Shown here piece after piece: positions 33,533-43,200 of a stretch of DNA of 64,000 nucleotides (positions are counted from its first letter, which is position 1; the number at the start of each line of letters is the position of its first letter). The stretch is from the NCBI GenBank assembly GCA_958450365.1, contig CAUEEP010000727.1, positions 682,001-746,000 on the forward strand, written 5' to 3'. The DNA is from Mesorhabditis belari. Taxonomy: Eukaryota > Nematoda > Chromadorea > Rhabditida > Rhabditidae. The notes beneath the pieces were generated by a model. That model was not told the DNA's origin and did no database searches. It was given only the letters and a program-made list of their open reading frames with translations. Position numbers and translations under genes: made by a program.

Positions 33533-33752
33533 CTTTTTAGCATTAGACCAAATCCCCAATCACCAACCCGACTTCTGTTGCATCGTCTTCGGTGATTTTA
33601 TCGATCCAGTTCAACACAGGACGCATCTTGAAAAGAGTACAAGTTTAAATATAACAAATCTTTAGTAAAAGCTTTGAAATTTTTAGAGAGAGTCAATTGA
33701 AAAGAGTCAATTCTACAAGAAAGAACCATTTCAACGGCTAATATTTATGGAT

Positions 33753-33766
33753 ATTACCATAGCAAC
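33753..33766 (+). promoter_or_regulatory. X-box (RFX/DAF-19 site)
   Basis: The 14-mer attaccatagcaac (33753-33766, read ATTACC AT AGCAAC) fits the RYYNYY-N2-RRNRAC consensus of nematode X-boxes at every position. It lies about 160 bp before the start of the small membrane protein gene, which is in the usual range for ciliary genes. A second half-site-like attaccatg follows at 33772. Sequence match is direct; function is inference. Confidence 0.6.
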
Positions 33767-33926
33767 CGAATATTACCATGTAGCGCGAAATTTGAATCGA
33801 ATTTTAAAAGAAAACAAACCGATAAAGGCTTTGATTTTCATTTTGATTCATTTTCTGGAGAGAAGAGGTGAATTCAATAATATTAATGTTCAATGTTAAT
33901 ATCAAAAATCTTTTTACCTTTTAGAA

Positions 33927-34540
33927 ATGAACAAATTGAGCACCAACATGACAAACAGCAAGGATATGGCTGGAACATCGGTTGGGATAAGGAATTTTTA
34001 TGATTTTACCTCGAATAGTGAGAATGAAATGTTAACTATATAACTCGAAATGTTTATTGCCTTTAGTTGATGCCAACACCGCACACGGTGACTCCCATCA
34101 GCCGTTTACACGAGGAAAACAAAACAAGCAACACTGGCACGACAATCCGTGATGAGGTTTGATTATTCAACCGTCTTAAAATCTGTTCTCTAGTCAAGTA
34201 CTAATAAGATGAGCGACGATGTCCCATTGAAAGAAAGTCGATTGTATCTGCTCCGTGTTGAGGTTGTTTTTTTTTTACAAATTACTATGTTTACTAGCAC
34301 TATTTTCTAGGGTGCTCCTTTGTGCGCATTGTTTTATGTGCTGGGCATCGCTTTTCTCGCCGTTTTTCTCTCGTTGATGCTTATCGGTGCGGCATCCTCG
34401 TTTCAAACGTCCAACATTGGCGTGGTAAGGTTATTATCTATTGTATATAAAAGCTTCTTTTTTAGGCCGCCAATAGCTTCACTTGGAATCAACTCAAAGG
34501 ATATGTTGAGCAAATGAATAAAGATGAGTGCACTTTCTAA
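33927..34540 (+). CDS. Small single-span membrane protein, possible ciliary gene
   Basis: Start ATG 33927 just after ttttag (likely trans-spliced). Exons: MNKLSTNMTNSKDMAGTS; LMPTPHTVTPISRLHEEN... to TTIRDE; SSTNKMSDDVPLKESRLY...; GAPLCALFYVLGIAFLAV..., and AANSFTWNQLKGYVEQMN... to the stop at 34538-34540. All joins keep frame. The protein, about 135 residues, has a Ser/Thr-rich N-terminal half, one strong hydrophobic span (LCALFYVLGIAFLAVFLSLM) and a short C-terminal tail; no signal peptide, so a type II or tail-near anchor is likely. Unrecognised family. The X-box upstream suggests expression in ciliated neurons. Confidence 0.75.
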
Positions 34541-34887
34541 CTGAAACACTGGATTTTCTTGATTTAATAAACTTTTGATATTTTTGCAGCTTCTTAAACT
34601 AAACAGCGAAACTTTGATTAGATTATTTATTATTGCAAACACATGAGATTTTATTTATTATTGCCATTAAAAATATTACCTTCATGTGTTACGAAACTGG
34701 CGGCAAATTTTTTATCATTGCAAATACATGATAGCCAAATTCAATCACATCATACTACGTAAAAAGTTTAATAAAATATCGTCAAAGACTAAAATACACA
34801 GAATAAATATTAATAGTACTAAATCGTACTAACTTAGATGGTTCAACGTCAACAAATACAAACCGTAGCCAGCTCAAAGGTGTGTAC
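34541..34887. other. Tail-to-tail intergenic region
   Basis: Contains 3' regions of the small membrane protein gene (aataaa near 34565) and of the RBM15-like gene. AT-rich, no gene seen. Confidence 0.5.
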
Positions 34888-37304
34888 TTAAGGTTTATTT
34901 GATCCAAGTACAAACAGCAAATCCGAAGAACCCTCGCTTAACAAATGAATATGAGGAGCAAATCTAAAGTTGCTAATTTGCATATACCTAGTCCAGAGTA
35001 CTAAATCATCTTAAAAGGGTAAACAAACCTTGCCAATAGTCTTGTAGCCATATCTGAGGGAGCAAAAATGTACAAAATTCCTTCATTTATCGTGACAACA
35101 CCTAAAAACTTTTTGAATGTACCTAATGGCTCTCACTACCTGCAGCATCTTTATCGACAAGATAGTTAACAAATGGCTTTACGGCGCTTGAATCCTTTCC
35201 GGTCTAAACTTAGTTTTTAACAATTTTATTGTCAAAACCGCTTACTCCAATCATCACGGCCAATTGCTTGAGGGGTGATGCCAGAAGTTTTTCTTGTAGT
35301 GCTCCTTGTGTAGCAAGTGCAAGCCTAAAAAATTGGTTTATTGGTTCATGAATAAACTGAAACCTTTGCGTTACAGGTAGCTTCACAGCGTTTCCGTCAG
35401 CGTCCCGTAAAATCGTTTGAAGCAACTTTTCTTCGCCGGCTACTCGATGAAGACGAACTGGGTATTCGGATCGTTTTAAAAGCAACTAAACATATTTAAA
35501 GTTATAGCGTCCATCCACTAGGTTTACATACCCGTCCTTGCCAAGTAAACGCATAATGCTCGTCGAGTTGCTCGATAGTGCGAATGGGTTTTCCGACAGG
35601 TGGTGGACTTTCAAGTCGTCTCTAAAATTCAAAAAGAATTAAATGTGCGAAATAACGAGCAATACCTTTGATGTCGGACTACCGTCTCGGTCACCAACCC
35701 TTTTGCGCGTCACAACAGCAGAAGCATCCCTAAAAATTACGATTATTTCGAAACAAAAGGCGTATAACTTGGCAAAATCGATTTGAATTGGATGATCATC
35801 GAAGTCAAAAGTGCGCATCGCTCGACATGCATCACTGGCTGCATTTGCGTCCGTGTATGTGATGAATCCATGATCATTTCCTTCCTAAATTTCTATAAAT
35901 AAAAAATAAGCGAGTCTTACATCGTATTCAAGTTTCTCAATCGGGCCATATCGATCGAACTCTTTGCTCAAATCGTCCGTTGTCACCCATGGTCCAAGAC
36001 CACCCACCCACAACCGACGGGAAACCTAAAAATTTTTTAACACAACAAACACTTTAAACAATAATGCAAAACATGACAAAACATGAAAACATAACTTTAT
36101 GCATTATGCAAAACATAAAGTAAGTAGATGTATAAAATAAATTTTTCAGTAAATTTATTTTTACTCACCTGGCTTTTTCCATATCCAATTTTACATTTTG
36201 AGCATCCAGCTCTGATTGCCCGATCGTGTTCTCCGTGTTTTGCGTCAACGGCTGCAATGATTGTCTAAAATAAACAATTTTTAAGAAACAACAAAAAAGA
36301 AAGTATTGAATAAAAGTACAACTGAGATGAAAATTACCCCGAATTGAACAAAAGCATAGCTCGCATTTGTATTTTCTGGTCGTTTGATATCAACTTCTTC
36401 CACATGACCATATCTTTCAAAAACCTAAACATAATTATATATTGGCGTAAAAACATTTCTAACCTTTCGAATTTCGCTTTCGTGAATATCGGCTGGCATA
36501 TTTCCAACGAAAAGTGACCGCGTAGCTTTCTCGTCATCTTCCTAATGTATCATTCACATTTGCTTAATAATAAAATATTACTGTTAGCCGCCAAGTCTGT
36601 TGCGCGTTGTTGCGTTTAGGTGAAAGACGGCGACCACCTCTTGTGTCCTATAACAAAAAAATGTTACTTTCCTAGAAAAAAACTTAGATTTACCTGCATA
36701 TTCTGACGATTATAACGATCAGGGATATACTTTCCTTCTTGATCGCGCATAATGCCGGCTGGATCGACAAGAACCTAAAGAGTTAAGTTTTCATTTTACT
36801 TTAAGGATTGTTACCTTTCGCCCTAGTGCTCTCTGAAGTCTCGAGAGCAAAGTGTGTCGAATTTTGCGAGCTGCATCTTTTCGTTCAAAGTTCACGTAAG
36901 CTAATCGATCCTCATCACCGGGGTTTCTGACCACTTTTATCTAAAAGACAAACTGGTATTTGTTAAATCAAAAACAAAAACCTCAAATGGCACAAATCTT
37001 CTAAATTCGTCAGCCAAGATGTTTTTGATGTCATCGCGTTCAAGCTTCTTATCCATTTGCGATATTCGAAGGTTGAGATATTCATCTGGAGATTGACTTC
37101 CGAAGCGCTCTCGATAGAAGGCGGAGAGGGCGCTGCCTGTCTCATCGTATCTAAAGCAGAAAATATTTTGACATTATTTTGACAAATAGTGAAAAGAGTG
37201 CCGTAAGTCTAGTCATCACGTTTACTTAAGTTCAGTTTATTTTAACAAAAAAAATGGTACCTCGAACGGGCTCTTCCACGGTCCGCCTCTTCGTAGCGAC
37301 TCAT
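34888..37304 (-). CDS. grld-1: RBM15/Spenito-type protein: RRMs plus SPOC domain
   Basis: Minus strand, start 37302-37304 (MSRYEEADRGRARS) right after ttttttag, a likely trans-splice site. RRM 1: YLNLRISNMDKKLERDDI...LAYVNF (37080-36880). RRM 2: RSLFVGNMPADIHESEIR...ASYAFVQFG (36520-36340). RRM 3: RRLWVGGLGPWVTTDDLS...GFITYTD (36020-35860). The C-terminal SPOC domain begins YAFTWQGRVLLLKRSEYP (35555-35450), includes KPFVNYLVDKDAAG, and ends LLFVLGSNKP, stop at 34888. This RRM3-SPOC layout is that of RBM15/RBM15B/Spenito, nuclear proteins that bridge RNA to SPOC partners, including the m6A writer complex in other animals. C. elegans has one such gene, grld-1, which affects glutamate receptor levels; the symbol is by that analogy. 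Exons are many and introns short. Confidence 0.88.
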
Positions 37305-38283
37305 CTAAAAAAGATACTTTGTCATTAAAATTAAAAGGTTTAAAATTCGAAAAACTAGGATCGAATTTACTCCCATTTCCAGTGCAAACGTACCCATTAT
37401 TCCAGAGAAATTTAGTTTGGCTAGTTGAAATGAATATTAGCAAACAATTTAGTTTTAATACCATTTTTAAATGCGTTTTAGCTAGACCCATGTGTTAGAT
37501 TTTGAACTAAAAATAAGAAAATATTGAAAAGGAATAGATTGATGACAGCTCAGGGAATACAGTTCAATTTCTCATCAAAAAGTCGTTTCCAAATATGCAA
37601 AAGATAATATGTGGCTAGGGCTAAATAAATCTACAATGTAAGGGAGCGCCTAAAAAACTCGGTTGCTCGAATTCCTTGTGCAAAAATAAAAACAACCGCT
37701 TGCTAGTTTTCCTTTAATTTTTCTTTTTTTCAATAGGGCGCTTTCAAATAAGAATATTCAGCAAAGCAGGCTGAATAACTTTTAAAAATGACGCGCTAAA
37801 ATATCGAATATAAATAAGGCAGAGCAATTGTAATTTGCAGAAAAATCCGAATCCGAAAAATCCGATTACCACCTGCTGCAAAGAATTGCGATGGATCGAT
37901 AACTTTTTCTTTGTGCCTCTTTTCCCTTTCTCCCTTTTTGCTTACCATACAATTATGGGTGGAGTCTGCTGCTTATCAAGGTTGCGCTATAGAAAGCCAT
38001 CCTTTGAATACGTCATGAAATTCTCTCAAATGGAAACAGCGTTTTGAGGCTATAAAGATTATCTCGTACTTCTACTTCTGCTAATTCTGCGTAATTTTTA
38101 AAAGTCCTAATTTAAAAATTCTACGTTTTGATTTTGATTATAATAAGCTCAAGAAAAAGATCTTACCCTTGTTGTGCCTGCAACATTGAGCCACCATGGA
38201 ATTTCTTGAGTTAGTTTGCCTGTTTTTTTATTTTGTTTAATTTTTTAATATTCACAATTTTTAGGAACTGCCAGCGTTGATTG
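37305..38283. other. Divergent intergenic region with small ORF
   Basis: Between the RBM15-like gene (-) and the PARN-like gene (+). It contains a 30-codon plus-strand ORF at 37955-38047 beginning MGGVCCLSRLRYRKP and an acceptor tttttag at about 38257-38263 that probably receives the spliced leader for the PARN-like gene. Confidence 0.45.
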
Positions 38284-40191
38284 ATGGTTGATGTGACAAA
38301 TCTAACATTAAGGGAATGGATTCCCGAGATTGAACATGCGATCAAGAAGAGCCGTTTCGTGTCAATAGACTATGAATTTCTTGGAATTCCGTCAAGTGAA
38401 ACGTTCTCCCTCTTTGATTCACTGGAGCAACGCTACGCGAAGTATGCGGAGGCCGTTCGGAAATTCCCACCATGTCAACTCGGAATCGCATGTTTTTCGG
38501 ATGCGGAAGCTGGCACATCGTATCAAGTGGAGGTCTTCTCGTTTCCGGTGTTCAAACGAATGACCCGGAAGGTATTCAGCTTTGAAATCCCTGCAATGAA
38601 GTTTCTGTCAAAGCACAAATTTGATTTCAACAAGTTGATTGCTGATGGCATCTCGTATTCCAACAAGGCAGAGATACTTCGAATTCAGAAGGAAATCGAG
38701 CAAGAAGAAATCGATTACGATATTTTTGCGGACGGACTCGAACACAAGCTCAACATGTTAAAGTTGAGAGTTCTGAAAGAATCGAGGGATTATTCAGAGC
38801 AATTTTTCGATGAAGCATCCCAATTCAGGAGACGTCCAACAATTTCGGAAAGCTTTGGGAGACCTTTGAGGTTGCTGCGGCCGGTGTTGATCGAGCTCGT
38901 TGCCAACAAAGCGTTGTCAGATTTTTCTGGAGGTGATTTAAGTCATGACAATCAGCCATTATGGGATCGAGAGCTGAGTCCAGTTGAAGCTGCCATTGTC
39001 GTTTACGAACTCACGATTCAACACCCTAACTGTGAATTTCTGTTTGATCAAACGAGAACAATCCTTTATTGTGCAGAATTGCCATTGATGTGCTGTGCAA
39101 CGAAGGATAATGGTCACCGAGTGGGTGTTCTCCTGAAGAATGTCATTTTCGAGATCTCTGGACTTTCACAAATCATTCAGATGATCTCAGAAAGAAAAAT
39201 ACAGTTGGTCACGCACAACTCCTTCCTTGATCTTCTTTACACGTATCATTGCTTCGAAAATGAGCTTCCAAATACATATGCTGAGTGGAAGGAGGGCATA
39301 CATCGTATGTTTCCATCAATTATTGACACAAAGGTCTTGGCGGGAACAGTTCAAGATCAATTGAAGAAGCATGGAGTTACGGATCTTTCACTGCAAACAC
39401 TTGGAAACTACTTCGATTCTCCATCTTGTGGTGAAATTTTTCCTTTCAATATTCCACCAATCACCGGTGGACCACATTCTCAAGCAATTTTCACGGAGGG
39501 TGAACACTATCACAATGCGGCATTCGATGCTTTGATCACCGGAGAAATCTTCATTAAACTTGCGTATCTGTATGCGTATACAAGGAGTGCCGGTCAGGCA
39601 ACCTTTTCAAAAAGTTGGCCTCTTGGAAAGTTGGTGTTCGCCTGTCGTTCAGAGATTGCGAATCGGATTCCAATCTCAATGGTGAATTCATTGTATTCCA
39701 ACTTGACCGATCAGGATCAAAAGGAGATTAAACCAGATTTTTTGATTATTACTCCAAAGAAAAAAGTGCTTGACCATTTTCAGCACGGATTGAGAGATGG
39801 TTTTAGGAGGCTTTATTCGTTCATCATTGGCCCAACTAAAATCAAAAGCGAGGAATTCAACACTTTTCGAAAGGAGATTCGTCGGCGTTTTGGCTCCCAT
39901 CGAGTTGACGTTCGACTGACCAACAATAAAGCCCAGTTTGAAATTGCAACCAACACACTGCACACTTATACAAAAGTTTCTACCTGGGTCATTACTCTCG
40001 ACACATTCGAACTTCCTTCGATCAATGATGTAAAGGGCTACAAAGAAAAGTTGTTTTGGACTCAGACGTTTTCCGATGTTAAAAAACGACGTAAACCAGA
40101 TGAGAACAAAGGATCTAATGCTTTCTCTTTTTTTCTGTTTTCCGCCGGCGGATTACTTGTCTTTTATGGTGTCAAGCGGTTATTGTTATAA
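38284..40191 (+). CDS. parn-1: PARN/PNLDC1-like 3'-5' exonuclease with C-terminal membrane anchor
   Basis: A single uninterrupted frame of 635 codons; the first ATG is 38284, 20 bp after a tttttag acceptor. DEDDh nuclease motifs are in place: Asp29 and Glu31 in FVSIDYEFLGI, HNSFLDLLYTYHCF (second Asp), and HYHNAAFDALITGEIF (His and last Asp). The layout is that of the CAF1/PARN family, which removes poly(A) or trims 3' ends. The C-terminus ends FFLFSAGGLLVFYGVKRLLL, a membrane tail as in PNLDC1/Trimmer, the piRNA 3'-end trimmer; the C. elegans counterpart PARN-1 trims piRNAs. No R3H domain seen. Lacking introns in an intron-rich region, it may be a retrocopy. UPF2 follows 73 bp downstream. 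Confidence 0.88.
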   Translation: MVDVTNLTLREWIPEIEHAIKKSRFVSIDYEFLGIPSSETFSLFDSLEQRYAKYAEAVRKFPPCQLGIACFSDAEAGTSYQVEVFSFPVFKRMTRKVFSFEIPAMKFLSKHKFDFNKLIADGISYSNKAEILRIQKEIEQEEIDYDIFADGLEHKLNMLKLRVLKESRDYSEQFFDEASQFRRRPTISESFGRPLRLLRPVLIELVANKALSDFSGGDLSHDNQPLWDRELSPVEAAIVVYELTIQHPNCEFLFDQTRTILYCAELPLMCCATKDNGHRVGVLLKNVIFEISGLSQIIQMISERKIQLVTHNSFLDLLYTYHCFENELPNTYAEWKEGIHRMFPSIIDTKVLAGTVQDQLKKHGVTDLSLQTLGNYFDSPSCGEIFPFNIPPITGGPHSQAIFTEGEHYHNAAFDALITGEIFIKLAYLYAYTRSAGQATFSKSWPLGKLVFACRSEIANRIPISMVNSLYSNLTDQDQKEIKPDFLIITPKKKVLDHFQHGLRDGFRRLYSFIIGPTKIKSEEFNTFRKEIRRRFGSHRVDVRLTNNKAQFEIATNTLHTYTKVSTWVITLDTFELPSINDVKGYKEKLFWTQTFSDVKKRRKPDENKGSNAFSFFLFSAGGLLVFYGVKRLLL

Positions 40192-40264
40192 TTGTTTGAT
40201 TGATTAAGTGCTTTTGTTTTTGCGGTCGTTTCGACGTTGTACATTTTTATAAATACAATTTAAG
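40192..40264 (+). promoter_or_regulatory. Short intercistronic gap, likely SL2-type operon junction
   Basis: Only 73 bp separate the PARN-like stop from the UPF2 ATG, and the gap ends in caatttaag directly before the ATG. Same strand, this spacing and an acceptor are the marks of a nematode operon. Not proven by sequence alone. Confidence 0.6.
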
Positions 40265-43200
40265 ATGAATCAAAGTTATCAACCACGGGTTTCGCAAGCC
40301 TTCTATGACGAATTGGTGCGACGGCATGAAATCCGAACATCGAATCGTTCTAAAATACGCGAATCTGTTTATTTTGATGAAGCAAAGCTAAGGTAAAATG
40401 TATAAATTTTTACTGGCTAATTTTTTAAATTCTAGATCGTTGGACTCCGCGTTGAAGAAAACGACCACGTTCATGAAAAAGCTCAAAAACATCGGAGCAG
40501 GCGGCGGGCCCGGTTTGATAGAAGAATTGGAAAAGCTTAATCTAAGCAAATTTACTGAAGAAATGGCACAGGTTAAATATAAAAATCTGTTTGATTTAAA
40601 TTTTTTTAGGCGATTTCGGAAGTTCGTTGCAAATTGGCCGATATCCCGTTTATTGTTGACCTGGCAGTTGCTGTCGCTTGCAAATACTCTACCTTTTCCG
40701 ATCTTCTTCTGAGTGAGCTACGCAAAGGAATCCCCCAAAAGAAATCCGACAAAGTGATCAACCCTGGAAAATTGAGGGTTGATATGAGGTTGTTACTTGG
40801 TTCGAATTATAAAATTGCTTTGAATTTAGGTTGCTATTTGAACTTATCCTTAATGGAGTTTTTGCCAAAGAAGGTCTGCAAGTCTTTGGGAATGCGCTGG
40901 CCTATCTAGTTCAAACCGATAAGACGGAACATATTAATATGGGGCTGGTCAGTTGGCAAAATAAATACTATAATGAGTGCCGCATTTAGTTGGCAGGGTT
41001 GTCGAATCAAATTGGATGGGAGATGGCACGTGTTGTTTCTAATAACAGCAAAGGACCTATCTCTACAGGTGTAATTGCCTTACTATAAGTTTCTTTTATG
41101 TCGCTGTTTTTCTTTAGATCAACTTCCGCTTTCCGATTCCATCAGTAATGAGCAAGCGTTAGCCATAAAGAAATTGCTTCTCGATTATCATCAAAGCATG
41201 AAAGAAAGGGCAGAAAAGACTTGCAATGAAATGAATGCTGCACAAAAGATAGTCTTACGACAAGAAAAACATAGAGGTAGCAATTAGTTTAGGAAACCTA
41301 TTTAGTTTTTTGTTTAGGTGATGCGACACAAGAAGATAAAAACACACTCGACACATGCAGACAATCATATGACACTATCAAGAAACAATTGATGGAAATG
41401 AGCGATTCTTTGGGAATAACAATGCCGACATTTGTGGAAGTGCCGAGCGATGATGAGGATGATGTGGAAGCTGTTCAATTGGTAGCGTGAAAATAACAGA
41501 TTCTCTTTTATTATCTTTGATTACCTTTTAGCTCACTAAAGCTCTCGAGGAAGGAAGTGTAACTCTGTGGGAAGACGAAGAGGAAAGATACTTTTACGAA
41601 AAACTTATCGACATCCGGCGTTTGGTTCCAACAAGCTTATTCAAAGTTAGACTTTATAATTTTTTATATTAATTTTGTTCTAGGAATCACAAGAAATGAC
41701 TTATGTTGACGATCAAATGGAAAAGCAGATTGAAGACATTGATATGGAAGACTTGGAGTGTGAGCACGGAGAAGAAATGTATCTAAAACTTTCAAAATAT
41801 TTGAAAACCTAATAATTTAAGAATTGACGAACAACAAGAGGAACGAACAACAACAACACCCGAGATGGAACTTTTTGCTGAACTCAATGATATTGAGGTG
41901 ATCGTCTAGATTAATGGCTAATTAAGTCCTTTAGGTGGAAAGCTCCGCAACTGCAATCGCAATGAGAAATCAGATGCAGGTTTGTGTTGAGAAGCAAGCT
42001 ACTTCATTTTAATTCTAGCAATACCTTGATGAGCTGGCAACATGTGTGAATCGCGATGTTGTTGATACAATTGCACTACGTTTTGTGCAAGAACTGAATA
42101 CAAAGGTTTTGGTTGTTTACGGCCTTTAAACCATTTGTTTGAGATCAACCGCCGCCGTTTGGTGCGTTTTCTTTTTGGCTCGACTTCGATACGCCTTGAC
42201 GTTGTTCCATTTTGTGCTCGATTGTTAGCAATACTTGGGTTGGTTGATTTAAGTTTCTTTGTTTTTTACTAACAGTTAAATTTCAGTCCAGTTATGCCAG
42301 ACGTTCCTGCGGAACTTGCAAGACTTTTGATTGATCGGTTCAGGTAACAAATTTGTTTGATACACTTGTAAGGCTTATTGTCAGGGAGATCACACGCGGA
42401 AAGGCTAGAGACTTGTTCTTGGATGCTAAACTTCGAATCGTCAGTTTTATTGCGGAACTTGTAAAATTTGCCCTAATTGGACGCGCAGAAGCACTAAGTT
42501 GTTTGCGACAACTTGTGTACGATTTCCGGTCCGTAACATTACTTTTGTGCGTAATATTAATGTTTTTAGAGGTCATTCTGTTGATCTGACCTGTTCGATG
42601 CTTGAATCATGCGGCAAATATTTATACAGGTTTAGTGTTCGATAGCAAGAGATCTGGTTTGAAGGCATTTTTCAGAAACACAGACAGTCATCCAAAAATG
42701 AAGCAACTGATTGATGTGATTTTGCGGAAAAAGGAACTCAACAAGGATATGAGACAAAAGGTAATGGCGATAAGTTCTTCAAGAATCATCGAGATTCAGA
42801 TGCTGATCGAAAATGCTTATTATACCGTTTGCCCTAGCGAGACCGAGGCGCCAATTACTCCACCACGTCCCCCAATTTATGATTTTGTTAGCCAACTGGT
42901 GTGACTTTTTCAGATTTTACTTTTATTCAAATCCTAGATACGCAACATGAACGACTCGACTCTTGATGTGAATTTAAAGCTGTTGAGAAGAATTGACTGG
43001 AGTGATAGCGAATTATGCGGTTTAAAACAATAGTTTCTTTTTAAATGAATTTAGATTGGGCAATTTGGGGTTTCTCTTCACCTTGGCTCATTCCCTTTGG
43101 AAATTTGTGTCACATTTCATCGTCGCTCTATGGACTTTCATCAGTGCGGTATCATGAATGGACATCAGTGGAAGTAGTCGACAACGTTTTGGAAATAATC

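Larger units (their letters stand above)
33015..33926. other. Intergenic flp-1 / small membrane protein gene
   Basis: Holds the flp-1 3' end (aataaa near 33322), an 18-bp tandem repeat at 33421-33530, a 27-codon minus-strand ORF at 33544-33628 (MRPVLNWIDKITEDDATEV) with no obvious partner exon, and the X-box at 33753-33766. Confidence 0.5.

Noticed and set aside
38281..38283. TTG at 38281 as the PARN-like start
   Set aside because: An ATG follows immediately in frame at 38284, which is the expected start in a nuclear gene.
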